Assembly: GCA_016212705.1 (NCBI GenBank)
Contig: JACREU010000108.1
Span: forward strand, 1-52,768
Reading direction: 5' to 3'
Source: Deltaproteobacteria bacterium
GTDB lineage: Bacteria > Desulfobacterota > GWC2-55-46
DNA: 52,768 bases
The notes beneath the pieces are model-generated. The model had not been told where the DNA came from, did not search any database, and saw nothing but the letters and a program-made list of their open reading frames with translations. The translations under genes and the position numbers were made by a program. Position 1 is the first letter of the stretch. Every line of letters begins with the position of its first letter. Below, piece by piece: positions 31,162 through 41,232 of the stretch.

Positions 31162-34100
31162 ATGAAATTTTCCGGCGCATCACTGCTTACAAAGGCCCTT
31201 TTGGCCCTCATACTCATAATACTTCCCATACTCATCACATTCGTATTCAGCTACAACAAAAACAAGGAGCACCTGAAAAAGAGCGTCCTCGACGACTTAA
31301 CCATCATCGCGGAGGCCTATGAGGGGCAGGTCTATCAATACCTCGAGATGTCGAAGAGGCGGGCCCAGGACTTTTCTACCGACGGCCATATAAGGGCCGA
31401 GATGAAGAGGTTTGCCTCCGGGGACAAGGGGGCGTCGAAGAGGCTCGGCAGATATATGGCGGGTGAGAAGCTCGTCCTCGACCCATCGCTCGCGCGTATC
31501 GCGGTCGTCTCCCTCGACGGGCGGATAATCGCTTCCACTGACCGGAATTACGCCGGGGCGGATGTCTCAATGGAGCCCTTTTTCATGGCAGGGACAAAGG
31601 GACCGTTTATTACGGAGCATGCCCTCGGAGGCGCGCCCGGAATCATCATCGCCGTGCCTATCCTCGAAAGGGACAAGGGGGACAGACCCATCGGGGTCCT
31701 CGTCAACTTTGTCCGCCTCTCGGGCCTTACAGGGCTTTTGAAGGGAGAGTTAAGCAGGGACTTGGGGGCCATGACCTGGTCAAAGGGCAGGAGGGAGACG
31801 ATGGAGGTCTACATCGTCAACAGGGACAGGCTCAGGATAACAGAACCGGCCTTTGTGAAGGATTCCGTCCTTAATACAAAGGTCAATACACTGCCGGTAG
31901 ACGAGTGCCTCCGGGGGGCGAGGGAGGTCGCCGCATTCTACGGCAATTACAGGGGCGTCGAGGTCGCCGGGGCGTCGATGTGCCTGCCCATGCTCCAGTG
32001 GGCGCTCGTGGCTGAGGCCGACTCAGCCGAGGTCCTCGCGCCCATAGACGAGATGTTCAGGGACGCCCTCGTCGGCGGGTTCGTATCCGCGGCCCTCATA
32101 GGCGCCTTCTTCGTCTTTCTCTACAGGGTGGTCATAAGGCGGCTTGTGACCATCGTCTCGGCCACCTCCAGGATCGCCGAGGGCGGCTACGGCGCTACGG
32201 TCCCCGTAGATACAAGGGACGAGATAGGCGTTCTCTCGGGGTCGTTCAACAGGATGTCGCTGGAGATAAAGGCGCGGGCCGACCTTCTCCGCGAGAGCGA
32301 GGAGAGGCTCCGGGCAGTCATCGACAACTCGACGGCGGTTATATATCTTAAGGACCCGCAAGGCGTCTACGGTCTCGTGAACAGGAGGTACCTGGAGCTC
32401 TTCAAACTCAGCGAGGGCGACATAATAGGCAAGACTGACGCGGACATATTCCCGCCCGATATCGCCGAGGCGTTCAGGTGTAACGACAGGAAGGTGCTGG
32501 AATTCAGGGCCCCCATAGAATTCGACGAGCAGGCCCCGCACGACGACGGACTGCACGACTATCTCTCCATAAAGGTCCCCATATTCGACCAGGCTGGCTC
32601 TCCAATCGGGGTCTGCGGCATCTCAACGGATATAACCGAGAGGAAGAGGATGGTGGAGGCGCTCAGAAAGAGCGAGGAGAAGCACAGGACCCTTATCTCG
32701 AACATACCGGACGTCGTCTGGACGGCCGCCGAGGACGGCCAAGTCGTATTCGCGAGCGCCAATGTGATGGGGATAATGGGCTACACCCCGGAAGAGATAT
32801 ACGCCTCCCCGGAGATATGGTTCTCAAGCGTCCACCCCGATGACCTTGAAATGGTTACAACGGCTTACTCCGGCCTCTTCTCCGCGAACAGGGTCTTTGA
32901 CGAGGAGTACAGGATGCGGACAAAGGACGGGCGATGGATATGGGTGAACGACAGGGCGACGGCGACATATGAAAAGGACGGCGCGAGGTACGCCGACGGG
33001 GTATTCTCGGACATAACGGATAAAAAGCTCGCCGAGGAGAGGATAGAGAGGCTCACCCGGCTCTACGCCGTTCTGAGCGGGATAAACGAGGCGATAGTGC
33101 GCGTCCGCGACACGGAGAAGCTATGCGAGGAGGCGTGCAGGATAGCGGTTGAGGAGGGAGGGTTCCTCTACGCGTGGATAGGGGTTGTGGACGAAGGGAC
33201 AAAAACGCTCAGGCCAGTCGCCTCCAGCGGAGGGCGCGCCGAGTATATCTCGACGATAGGCATAAGCGTGTCGGACGAGCCCGCGGGCCCGGGTCCGATC
33301 GGGACAGCGGTCCGCGAGGGGAGGCACGTGGTCTGCAACGACATAGCGAACGACCCGGCGATGTCCCCCTGGAGGGAGAGGGCGCTTGAGCGCGGGTTAA
33401 GGTCCGTGGCCTCGATCCCGCTCTGGAGGGGTGGCTCTCCCGCCGGCGCGATGAGCTTTTACTCCGGGGACGAGGGCTCTTTCAACGATGAGGACGTCTC
33501 TCTCCTCGAAGCGCTCGCCGCCGACATCTCCTACGCAATGGAATCGATCGAGTCCGATAGGAAGGCGAGGGCGGCTGACGAGGCGAGGCAGGAGCTCGCC
33601 ATCAAGTACGAGGAGCTCGCGAACAACCTGACGGTCGGCATCTTCAGGACGACATGGGGCGCCGCCGCTCATTTCATCGAGGTCAACCGCGCGCTCGAGG
33701 AGATGTTCGAGGCCTCATCAAGAGAGGAGCTCATGGAGATGACGGTGAGTTCCTTTTACTGGGACCCGGTCGGCAGGGGGGAGTTTTTGATGAAGCTCGA
33801 CAGGGACGGTTTCGTCAGGGGAGAGGAGGCGGAGCTTAAGACCCAAAAGGGCAGGAGGTTCTGGGCATCCGTCACCGCCGTCAGGAAGGAGAAGGACAAC
33901 GAGGTATTCATAGACGGCATAGTCGAGGACATAACCGAGAGGAAAAAGCTCGAGGACCAGTTCAGGCAGGCCCAGAAGATGGAGGCCGTGGGCCAGCTCG
34001 CCGGAGGCGTCGCCCATGACTTCAACAACATACTGACCGCCCTCATCGGGTACGGCAACCTCCTTATAATGAAAAAGGGTGACGACGACCTCGTCAGGAG

Positions 34101-35088
34101 CTACGCGGACCACATGCTGACCTTATCCGAAAAGGCGGCAAGCCTTACGCAGGGGCTCCTCGCCTTCAGCAGGAAACAGGTCCTGAACACCCAGCCCACG
34201 GACTTAAACGAGCTCGTAAGGCGCGTAGAGAAGATATTGAAGCGCCTCATAGGGGAGGACATAGAGCTTACCGCCTCGCTTGCCGCGGAGCCGCTCATAG
34301 TCAAGGCCGACTCGACCCAGATAGAGCACGTCCTCATGAACCTCGCGACCAACGCGAGAGACGCGATGCCCGGAGGCGGGAGGCTCTCCATCTCGACCGA
34401 AGCCGCCGTTATCGGGCGCGAGGTCGTGGATTCCCACGGCTACGGCGCCCCGGGCAGATACGCCGTGGTCGTGTTCTCGGACACCGGCGCTGGCATGTCC
34501 GAAGAGGTCCTGAAGAAGGTCTTTGAGCCGTTTTTCACGACCAAGGAGGTAGGCAAGGGCACGGGGCTCGGGCTCTCGATGGTCTATGGCATCGTGAAAC
34601 AGCACAACGGGTTCATCGAACTCTCCAGCAGGCCGGGCGCAGGCACCACCTTCAGGATATACATCCCCATCGCCGAGGAGGGCTTCCGGCGCGCCGAGCC
34701 TGAGAAGTTCCTCGTCCGCGGCGGCTCCGAGACCGTCCTGCTCGCCGAGGACGAGGAGGACGTCCGGAACATCGCAAAGACCATGCTCCAGGAGTTCGGT
34801 TACCGCGTCATCACGGCAATGGACGGGGAGGACGCGTTAACGAAGTTCATGGAGAACAAGGACTCAATCGACCTCCTCATCCTCGACATAGTCATGCCGA
34901 AAAAGGCTGGAAACGAGGTCTTCGACGCGATAAAGTCCGTAAAACCGGATATGAAGGTCATCTTCACCAGCGGGTATCCCTCGGATTTAGTGAGGTCCAA
35001 GGGGCTCGCCGGCTCGCGGGACTTCATCTCCAAGCCAGTCTCGCCGAGCGAGTTCCTCAAAAAAGTCAGGGAGGTATTGGACAGATGA
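31162..35088 (+). CDS. Giant multi-sensor hybrid histidine kinase
   Basis: 1308 residues. TM1 about 10-29, a periplasmic Cache-type domain (about 35-300), TM2 about 305-325, HAMP (about 326-380), PAS (about 385-510), PAS with PAC (about 515-635, closing in DITDKK), GAF (about 640-800), a further PAS (about 815-930), HisKA with H952 in GGVAHDFNN, HATPase_c (N box [25 protein letters not shown]), and a C-terminal receiver with D1242. It senses both outside (Cache) and inside (PAS/GAF) cues. Its stop overlaps the start of the HD-GYP regulator (ATGA), so that protein is the probable phosphoacceptor. RBS AAAGGGG. Confidence 0.95.
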   Translation: MKFSGASLLTKALLALILIILPILITFVFSYNKNKEHLKKSVLDDLTIIAEAYEGQVYQYLEMSKRRAQDFSTDGHIRAEMKRFASGDKGASKRLGRYMAGEKLVLDPSLARIAVVSLDGRIIASTDRNYAGADVSMEPFFMAGTKGPFITEHALGGAPGIIIAVPILERDKGDRPIGVLVNFVRLSGLTGLLKGELSRDLGAMTWSKGRRETMEVYIVNRDRLRITEPAFVKDSVLNTKVNTLPVDECLRGAREVAAFYGNYRGVEVAGASMCLPMLQWALVAEADSAEVLAPIDEMFRDALVGGFVSAALIGAFFVFLYRVVIRRLVTIVSATSRIAEGGYGATVPVDTRDEIGVLSGSFNRMSLEIKARADLLRESEERLRAVIDNSTAVIYLKDPQGVYGLVNRRYLELFKLSEGDIIGKTDADIFPPDIAEAFRCNDRKVLEFRAPIEFDEQAPHDDGLHDYLSIKVPIFDQAGSPIGVCGISTDITERKRMVEALRKSEEKHRTLISNIPDVVWTAAEDGQVVFASANVMGIMGYTPEEIYASPEIWFSSVHPDDLEMVTTAYSGLFSANRVFDEEYRMRTKDGRWIWVNDRATATYEKDGARYADGVFSDITDKKLAEERIERLTRLYAVLSGINEAIVRVRDTEKLCEEACRIAVEEGGFLYAWIGVVDEGTKTLRPVASSGGRAEYISTIGISVSDEPAGPGPIGTAVREGRHVVCNDIANDPAMSPWRERALERGLRSVASIPLWRGGSPAGAMSFYSGDEGSFNDEDVSLLEALAADISYAMESIESDRKARAADEARQELAIKYEELANNLTVGIFRTTWGAAAHFIEVNRALEEMFEASSREELMEMTVSSFYWDPVGRGEFLMKLDRDGFVRGEEAELKTQKGRRFWASVTAVRKEKDNEVFIDGIVEDITERKKLEDQFRQAQKMEAVGQLAGGVAHDFNNILTALIGYGNLLIMKKGDDDLVRSYADHMLTLSEKAASLTQGLLAFSRKQVLNTQPTDLNELVRRVEKILKRLIGEDIELTASLAAEPLIVKADSTQIEHVLMNLATNARDAMPGGGRLSISTEAAVIGREVVDSHGYGAPGRYAVVVFSDTGAGMSEEVLKKVFEPFFTTKEVGKGTGLGLSMVYGIVKQHNGFIELSSRPGAGTTFRIYIPIAEEGFRRAEPEKFLVRGGSETVLLAEDEEDVRNIAKTMLQEFGYRVITAMDGEDALTKFMENKDSIDLLILDIVMPKKAGNEVFDAIKSVKPDMKVIFTSGYPSDLVRSKGLAGSRDFISKPVSPSEFLKKVREVLDR

Positions 35089-36158
35089 ACGAGATTCAGG
35101 AGGGCGCCATACTCGTCGTCGACGACAACGCCTTTGTCCTTGACAGCACTTCTCTCCTCCTTTCAGGGTACGGGTTCTCGGTCTCTCCGTTTATCGACCC
35201 GAATGAGGCGATAAAGCAATTCGCGATCAAGAGGTTCGACGCGGTCCTGACCGACGTCAAGATGCCGGGGATGTCCGGCATAGAATTGCTGGAAAGGATA
35301 CACTCCATAAACAAGGAGGTCCCGGTAATACTCATGACCGCCTACGCGGAGCTCGACATGGCGGTAAACGCCATAAAGCAGGGGGCCTTCGACTTCATTA
35401 TAAAGCCCTATAAGCCGGAGTACCTCCTCCATGCGGTAAAAAAGGCGGTCAACTACGGGAGGCTCCTCCAGATAGAGAAGAACTACAAGTTGAAGCTCGA
35501 GGAGGACGTGAAAAAGAGGACGCACGAGCTCGCCCACGCCCTCGGCATGGTCAGGTCCATGTCCGTAGAGATAGTCCACAGGATGACGGCCGTCGCCGAG
35601 TACAGGGACACCGACACCGGCGCGCACATCAAGAGGATAGGTCTCTACGCAGGCGCTCTCGCCGAGGCGCTCGGCAAGGACGCGGAGTTCGTCGAGAACA
35701 TCTCGTTCGCGTCCCCCATGCACGACATCGGGAAGATCGGCATACCGGACAGCATACTCCTTAAGCCCGGCAGGCTCACCCCAGAGGAGTTCGAGGTGAT
35801 GAAGACGCACACGACCATAGGCAACAAGATGCTCATCGACTCCCCGCACGAGAACATCCAGATAGCGGCGTCCATCGCGCTTACCCACCACGAGAGGTGG
35901 GACGGCACAGGATACCCCAGGGGTCTCAAAGGCGAGGAAACCCCCATTGAAGGCAGGATCGTGATGCTCGTTGACCAGTATGACGCCCTCCGGTCCAGGC
36001 GCCCCTACAAACCGGCCCTCTCACACGAGGAGGTCATGGACATAATACTCAAGGGCGACGGCAGGACGCTGCCGGCCCATTTCGACCCGGAGATATTGAG
36101 CGAGTTCGAGAAGACGTCGGACGAGTTTGACGGGATATACCGCGGGCACAGCGATTGA
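35085..36158 (+). CDS. RpfG-like response regulator with HD-GYP domain
   Basis: 357 residues. Receiver (about 8-125) with phosphoacceptor D57 and KPY lysine near 107, a coiled-coil linker (about 130-165), then an HD-GYP domain with H213-D214 in [10 protein letters not shown] and [11 protein letters not shown], both intact. HD-GYP proteins hydrolyse c-di-GMP to pGpG/GMP. Translational coupling to the giant kinase makes them one signalling pair. With the GGDEF cyclase at 3250 the window encodes both making and breaking of c-di-GMP. Confidence 0.95.
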   Translation: MNEIQEGAILVVDDNAFVLDSTSLLLSGYGFSVSPFIDPNEAIKQFAIKRFDAVLTDVKMPGMSGIELLERIHSINKEVPVILMTAYAELDMAVNAIKQGAFDFIIKPYKPEYLLHAVKKAVNYGRLLQIEKNYKLKLEEDVKKRTHELAHALGMVRSMSVEIVHRMTAVAEYRDTDTGAHIKRIGLYAGALAEALGKDAEFVENISFASPMHDIGKIGIPDSILLKPGRLTPEEFEVMKTHTTIGNKMLIDSPHENIQIAASIALTHHERWDGTGYPRGLKGEETPIEGRIVMLVDQYDALRSRRPYKPALSHEEVMDIILKGDGRTLPAHFDPEILSEFEKTSDEFDGIYRGHSD

Positions 36159-36345
36159 CCGGCGCCGTCAAGCCACCGCGTTTTTTTTTGGATGATATCC
36201 CCCCGGCTTAAAAACCGCCATTCCAGTTTAATCTTTCCTTAATCCGGCAAATTCTAAAATCAGATAATGTCGGGCGTGTTTTTATGACAATGGAAAGGAG
36301 GCCTGACAAGAGGTATCTTTTGTTATAGGCGTCCGAGCAATACGT

Positions 36346-36374
36346 TTGACCCTTTCGCGCAAAGCTGGTAAGAT
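36346..36374 (+). promoter_or_regulatory. Probable sigma-70 promoter of the b561-ompR-kinase cluster
   Basis: TTGACC (36346-36351), 17-bp spacer, TAAGAT (36369-36374); start near 36381, 47 bases before the ATG. The rest of the 36159-36427 gap has a T9 run after the HD-GYP gene and no gene. Confidence 0.55.
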
Positions 36375-36427
36375 TTTCCGAGTATGGATGGCTCTGTATC
36401 TGACAAACGCGTCCTGAAAGGAACCTG

Positions 36428-37099
36428 ATGGCTGGAGGGGAAGATAAAGAGCGCTTCATGGTCGACGCCTGGGACTGGCAGACCCGCGTTCTCCACTGGA
36501 TAAACGCCCTGCTCGTCATAACGCTTGCGCTCCTCATGCTCGGAAAAGAAGGCATGGAACTGCTCGGGGTGGAAAAGCCGTTAAGGCGCCCGCTCAACTT
36601 CGCGCACGCCTATGTCGGGTTCGCATTCATCGCCACATTCACGCTACGCGTCATCTGGGCCTTTGCGGGGAACAGATACGCGAGGTGGGCGGACATCGTC
36701 CCCGTAAGGCGCGATCAGTGGGAGGGGATAGTCCGGGGCATAAGGTGGTACTTGGGCGGATTTAAAGGGAGGGCCGCTCGCGCGGTGGGACACGACCCGC
36801 TCGCCTCCATATTCTATTGTCTGCTCTTCGTCGCGCTAGCGAGCCAGTGTGTGACGGGGCTCGTCCTCTCAGGGGCCGAGCTCAAGGCAGGGCCGCTCTC
36901 CGGATTATTTTCCGGCATGGGCGAGGAGGCGGTGGAGGCGGCCGCCGGCGCGCTCGAAGAGGTCCACGAGGCGGGCTTCCTGTACATTGTTTTTTTCATC
37001 TTCGCGCACCTCGTCGGCCTCGTCGTACACGAGGTCTCGGAGAAGACAGGGCTCTTTTCATCGATGATACACGGAAAGAAGTACTTCCCGAAGGAATGA
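36428..37099 (+). CDS. Cytochrome b561-type membrane protein
   Basis: 223 residues with four membrane helices (about 20-42, 60-80, 125-148, 185-207). Histidines placed in or at helices (H23 in RVLHW, H in NFAHAYVG, H in EVHEAGF, H in FAHLVG) are candidate ligands for two b haems, as in PF01292 proteins that accept or donate quinol electrons, often with c-type cytochromes or hydrogenases. No such partner is next to it. AAAGGA precedes the ATG. It runs 28 bases ahead of the OmpR-type regulator, so a redox-sensing operon is possible. Confidence 0.88.
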   Translation: MAGGEDKERFMVDAWDWQTRVLHWINALLVITLALLMLGKEGMELLGVEKPLRRPLNFAHAYVGFAFIATFTLRVIWAFAGNRYARWADIVPVRRDQWEGIVRGIRWYLGGFKGRAARAVGHDPLASIFYCLLFVALASQCVTGLVLSGAELKAGPLSGLFSGMGEEAVEAAAGALEEVHEAGFLYIVFFIFAHLVGLVVHEVSEKTGLFSSMIHGKKYFPKE

Positions 37100-37127
37100 C
37101 CTTCACCCGAAAAAAGGAGCGTGAAAA

Positions 37128-37799
<672 letters not shown>

Positions 37800-37807
37800 G
37801 GGCGGAG

Positions 37808-39223
37808 ATGTTCAACTCGATAAAGCTCCGGATAGTAGTCTGGTTCCTCGTCGTCTTCTCGATATTCTTCGCGGGCATAGAGTTCTTCCTCTACTACAAG
37901 CTCGGCGAGGTGACGATCCACCTGGCTGACGAACACCTCCAGGCCGAGGTCGACACGCTCGCGAACCTCATGGCCATTGAAGAGGCCCAGGGACAGCTTG
38001 AGAGCGAACTGCAGGAGCTCGCCGCGGCGGTCACCGGCGTGTATGCCGAGAAGCTCTCCGGTCACTATTACCAGCTGGTCTCCGAGGACGGCAATATCCT
38101 TGTGCGTTCCCCGTCGCTCGCTCTCGCCGAGGAGACGCTCCCGGTCTACACGGGGTCCGAGGAGGGCGACTTCAGGACCATAATCGGGCCAGGCAACGAG
38201 CACATGAGGCTCATAAGCCGGTCGTTCCAGTTCTCGGTCGGAAGGCTCACCTTCCAGGCCGCCGACTCGCTTGAGGACACACAGGAGCTCTTGAGCTCGT
38301 TCAGGAACGTCGTCCTCGCCATCTTCCCGGTGGTCTTTGTCATCTGCGGCATAGGTGTATTCCTCATGACAGGGTGGGCCTTGAAGCCCATACGGGCCTT
38401 TACCCGGAAGATCGGACAGATAACCGAGAAAAACCTCGCCGAGAGGGTCGAGGAGAGGGGGGTCGCAATTGAGTTGAAGCCGCTCGCCGCGTCCTTCAAC
38501 ACCATGCTCGGCAGGCTTGAGGAGTCGTTCTCGCGCCAGAAGCAGTTCTTATCCGACGCCTCGCACGAGCTCCGGACCCCTACCTCCATCATAAAGAGCT
38601 TCTGCGACGTGACGCTTGGGAGAGAGAGGGGACCGGGCGACTACAAGGAGGCTATAAGGAAGATAGGCGATACCGTAAACCGCATGTGCGACATCATAAA
38701 CAGGATACTCGTCATCTCCAGGCTCGATAACAAGACCATCCAGTTCAAGCCCGTTAGGGTGGACCTCATGGACCTCATGAAGGACGTATTGAAGCTCATA
38801 GAGCACTCGGCCGCAAGCAAGGGCATCGGCATAAAGCTAGAGGGGACGAACGTGTTTGTCAGCGGCGATAGGGAGGGGTTGACCGAGGTCTTTACGAATA
38901 TCGTCGAGAACGCGCTTAAGTACAACAGGCCCCAGGGCAGGGTCGAGATAAGCGTCAATGAATCGAATGGGGGCGCGCTTATCTCGGTCTTCGACACGGG
39001 CATAGGCATTCCTGAAGGAGAACAGGAGAAGATTTTCGACAGGTTCTACAGGGTCGACGCGAGCAGGGGCGTTACCGTGGGTAGCGGGCTCGGCCTCTCC
39101 ATCGTAAAGACTATCGTTGAGGCCCACGGCGGAAGGATCGAGGTCAAGAGCCAGTTCGGGAGCGGCACCACGTTCAACGTCTATCTGCCAAAAAACCCGG
39201 AGACCGGGGACGCGGTTGCCTGA
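37808..39223 (+). CDS. Membrane sensor histidine kinase (HAMP-HisKA-HATPase)
   Basis: 471 residues, partner of the regulator upstream. TM1 about 10-30, periplasmic sensor about 31-160, TM2 about 168-190, HAMP about 191-243, HisKA with H253 in SDASHELRTP, HATPase_c with N box NIVENALKYN, DTGIGI and GSGLGLS. The layout fits the CusS/QseC/heavy-metal kinase class, but the periplasmic part has no metal-binding cluster, so the stimulus is unknown. Strong terminator downstream. Confidence 0.94.
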   Translation: MFNSIKLRIVVWFLVVFSIFFAGIEFFLYYKLGEVTIHLADEHLQAEVDTLANLMAIEEAQGQLESELQELAAAVTGVYAEKLSGHYYQLVSEDGNILVRSPSLALAEETLPVYTGSEEGDFRTIIGPGNEHMRLISRSFQFSVGRLTFQAADSLEDTQELLSSFRNVVLAIFPVVFVICGIGVFLMTGWALKPIRAFTRKIGQITEKNLAERVEERGVAIELKPLAASFNTMLGRLEESFSRQKQFLSDASHELRTPTSIIKSFCDVTLGRERGPGDYKEAIRKIGDTVNRMCDIINRILVISRLDNKTIQFKPVRVDLMDLMKDVLKLIEHSAASKGIGIKLEGTNVFVSGDREGLTEVFTNIVENALKYNRPQGRVEISVNESNGGALISVFDTGIGIPEGEQEKIFDRFYRVDASRGVTVGSGLGLSIVKTIVEAHGGRIEVKSQFGSGTTFNVYLPKNPETGDAVA

Positions 39224-39287
39224 GCCCTGAAAATTTTCACATCTTCTCTTTTAACGGCCCATGCTCCAGCCCATCCCATCAAAAGAC

Positions 39288-39318
39288 AAAAGCCCCGCCC
39301 TGTTGGCGGGGCTTTTGT
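39288..39318 (+). terminator. Rho-independent terminator of the kinase gene
   Basis: Perfect 12-bp stem AAAAGCCCCGCC / GGCGGGGCTTTT, loop CTGTT; symmetrical A/T flanks make it bidirectional. The rest of 39224-39500 contains only the promoter of the next gene. Confidence 0.92.
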
Positions 39319-39470
39319 TATAATAAATCCAAGCGGTTAGCCATCCGGGGCCCTTGTCGCGGCCTTGCGCCCTGGTCCGTCCCTTGAATCAGTTCGTTCC
39401 CCCGCTATCAGCATAACCTTTTGTATTCACGTCCCTTTTCGCTCTAATCTCTTTTTAATTGGACCTCCCC

Positions 39471-39476
39471 TATAAT
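39471..39476 (+). promoter_or_regulatory. -10 element of the HAD-like gene
   Basis: TATAAT, start near 39483, 18 bases before the ATG; no clear -35. Confidence 0.45.
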
Positions 39477-39500
39477 CTAAGCTGTGTAAAGGGGGCATTG

Positions 39501-39857
39501 ATGCATATCATCTTCGATTTAAACGGCACGGTCTTTGGCGCGCTCGATATGGCCTTAAGGCCGGGCATAAAAGAGACGATAAGTAGTTTAAGGGCATCAG
39601 GCATAGAAGTAAGCTTCTGGACGAGCGGGCCCGTCGATTATTACAGGGAGGTCTTGAGGCAGACCGGGATAGACGGCGAGGTATACAGGAAGGGCGCCAT
39701 ACCTTTTAAGCCGGACGTATGCGTAGACGACGCGCCGGAGGGCTGGATGCCGGGGAGGGTCTATAAGGTGCCCATGCACACCTCGGGTATGATGCCGGCC
39801 GACCCCATACTGGTCGCGGAACTGATATCTTCAGGCAGGAGCTTTTACTGGGACTGA
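39501..39857 (+). CDS. Small HAD-like protein (NIF-type)
   Basis: 118 residues from the ATG at 39501 (AAAGGGGG upstream). It opens with the HAD motif I as DLNGT (6-10): nucleophile D6 is kept, but the general acid/base Asp two residues on is N8. Motif II is in VSFWTSG, the lysine in AIPFKPDV, and motif III in CVDDAPEG. No cap domain. The Asn substitution should slow phosphatase turnover, so it may be a weak phosphatase, a phosphotransferase or a binding protein. It is followed after 31 bases by the Cys-rich gene. Confidence 0.78.
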   Translation: MHIIFDLNGTVFGALDMALRPGIKETISSLRASGIEVSFWTSGPVDYYREVLRQTGIDGEVYRKGAIPFKPDVCVDDAPEGWMPGRVYKVPMHTSGMMPADPILVAELISSGRSFYWD

Positions 39858-39888
39858 ACGCTTCTCCAACCTTGAAAGGAGGCGTATC

Positions 39889-40193
39889 ATGGAACCGAAA
39901 AACAGGATAGTAATAGATATGGTCGCGGGCGGCTCCGAAGACGGCAAGAAGCCCGGCAAGGAATGCGACTGCGACTGCCAGGTCTGCAAGTGCGGCAAGA
40001 AGGACGGCAAGGGCTATGCCCATGCGGGGCCGGAGCTACGGCTCTTAAGCTACGAGGAGGAGGCCGAAAGGCTCTTCTCGATCGTCGGCAGGATGGACGA
40101 GAGGATACACTCCCTCCAGAGGTCGAGGAGATGGCCTGGGAGCGGGAGAGGTTCGAAGAAGCGCTAAGGGCCTTGAGAGCGTCTCTCCCGTAA
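39889..40193 (+). pseudogene. Small Cys-rich protein, probable 1-base frameshift
   Basis: AAAGGAGG precedes the ATG. The frame encodes MEPKNRIVIDMVAGGSED…, a cysteine cluster CDCDCQVCKC (about 26-35) and a helical LLSYEEEAERLFSIVGRMDERIHSL, then turns into basic sequence (RSRRWPGSGRGSKKR) and stops at 40167. In the -1 frame from about 40117 the helix continues naturally as EVEEMAWERERFEEALRALRASLP to a TAA at 40191-40193 (cited in two parts by reading position). One missing G after CTCCAG would restore a ~101-residue protein. Metal or redox role possible from the cysteines; family unknown. Confidence 0.6.
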
Positions 40194-40237
40194 CCCGTCC
40201 GGTTCAGGTAAGCGCCGGACGCAAAGACCGGGTTGCC
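40192..40237 (+). ncRNA. GEMM-like (c-di-GMP-I) riboswitch relic, P3 missing
   Basis: AACCC (40192-40196) can pair with GGGTT (40230-40234), and GTCCGG (40197-40202) with CCGGAC (40215-40220), directly followed by GCAAAG and then CCGGGTTGCCG. The pieces GGACGCAAAG and CCGGGTTGCC are the two most conserved stretches of the GEMM-I aptamer, but the P3 stem that belongs between them is absent and the 5' GGCAAACC is degraded. It begins at the stop codon of the Cys-rich gene. Probably non-functional or a chance resemblance. Confidence 0.3.
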
Positions 40238-40315
40238 GTAGCCGCACCCGTGTAGCGACAGTCATATGTCCGGCCCTTGATCCATCTCCCGCCCTTCCCC
40301 GCGCCTTGAAAATAG

Positions 40316-40343
40316 TGGACTCAAGCCGAATTATTGGTATAAT
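40316..40343 (+). promoter_or_regulatory. Sigma-70 promoter of the aldo/keto reductase gene
   Basis: TGGACT (40316-40321), 16-bp spacer, TATAAT (40338-40343). The predicted start (~40350) is 2 bases before the ATG, so the mRNA is probably leaderless; no Shine-Dalgarno is present. Confidence 0.6.
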
Positions 40344-40351
40344 CTCTTGCT

Positions 40352-41176
40352 ATGGAAAAACCTATTCCGAAGAGAAGGCTTGGAAAGACCGGACTCGAAG
40401 TGACGATACTCGGGCTCGGCGGCGAGGGGATATTAAGGAGCTACGGCCAGGACAAGGCCGCGGTGGAGATGATATCCGAAGCCATAGATTTAGGGATCAA
40501 CTACATGGAATCCGCCCGCGCCTACGGCGGGAGCGAAATCTATTATGGAGAGGCCTTGAAGGGCAAGAGGGATAAGATATATCTGGCCTCCAAATCCCAC
40601 GCGCGGGACAGGAAAGGCGCTCTCGACCATCTCGACGAGACGCTTCGCAACATGAAGACCGACTACCTCGACGTCTGGCAGATACACGACGTCAGGACCG
40701 AGGACGACTTTAACGCCATCTTCGCCCCCAATGGCGCGCTCGAGGCGTTCGTTGAGGCAAAGGCCGCCGGAAAGGTCCGCTTCATAGGCGTTACAGGCCA
40801 CCAGGACCCGCTCATATTAAAGCGCTGTCTCGAGGCGTTCGACTTCGATACCGTCCTCATCCCGGTCAACCCCGCTGAACAGCACTACAAGCCCTTCATC
40901 GAAGAGATAGTCCCGATAGCCGGGGCAAAGGACATAGGTGTCGTCGCCATGAAGACCTACCTTAGAGGCCTCTGGGACGCGCCGAAAAAGCTCCTCTTCA
41001 ACTACGCGCTCACCCAGCCGGTCTCCACCGCCGTAATAGGCTCGGACAACATCGAACAGCTCAAGGAGAACGCCGAGCTCGCCTCGAACTTCTTCTCGCT
41101 CAAGCACAAGGAGATACAGCGCGTCGCCCAGATGATATCCCCGTTCGCGCGGGAACTCCTCTATTATAAGCCTTGA
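40352..41176 (+). CDS. Aldo/keto reductase family protein
   Basis: 274 residues, (beta/alpha)8 NAD(P)H-dependent oxidoreductase. Catalytic tetrad by position: E53 (in NYMESARAYG; the usual Asp is Glu), Y58, K81 (LASKSHARD) and H112 (WQIHD). C-terminal cofactor region STAVIGSDNIEQLKENAEL is typical. The family's C-terminal ferredoxin extension is absent. Substrate unknown; nearest general group is the YhdN/Mlr-like or GSP69 type. Single gene with promoter at the start codon and terminator just after the stop. Confidence 0.9.
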   Translation: MEKPIPKRRLGKTGLEVTILGLGGEGILRSYGQDKAAVEMISEAIDLGINYMESARAYGGSEIYYGEALKGKRDKIYLASKSHARDRKGALDHLDETLRNMKTDYLDVWQIHDVRTEDDFNAIFAPNGALEAFVEAKAAGKVRFIGVTGHQDPLILKRCLEAFDFDTVLIPVNPAEQHYKPFIEEIVPIAGAKDIGVVAMKTYLRGLWDAPKKLLFNYALTQPVSTAVIGSDNIEQLKENAELASNFFSLKHKEIQRVAQMISPFARELLYYKP

Positions 41177-41182
41177 AGTACA

Positions 41183-41217
41183 AAACCCCCTGTGGCAGGG
41201 CCACAGGGGGTTTTTTT
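41183..41217 (+). terminator. Rho-independent terminator
   Basis: Stem CCCCCTGTGG / CCACAGGGGG with a CAGGG loop and A/T extension, then T7. Lies between the convergent reductase and pirin genes and can serve both. Confidence 0.93.
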
Positions 41218-41232
41218 GCAATAGTCTTCGCC

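Noticed and set aside
40335-40351. TTGGTATAATCTCTTGC read as a sigma-54 promoter of the aldo/keto reductase
   Set aside because: The GG-GC spacing is one base too long and it overlaps a perfect TATAAT with a reasonable -35.
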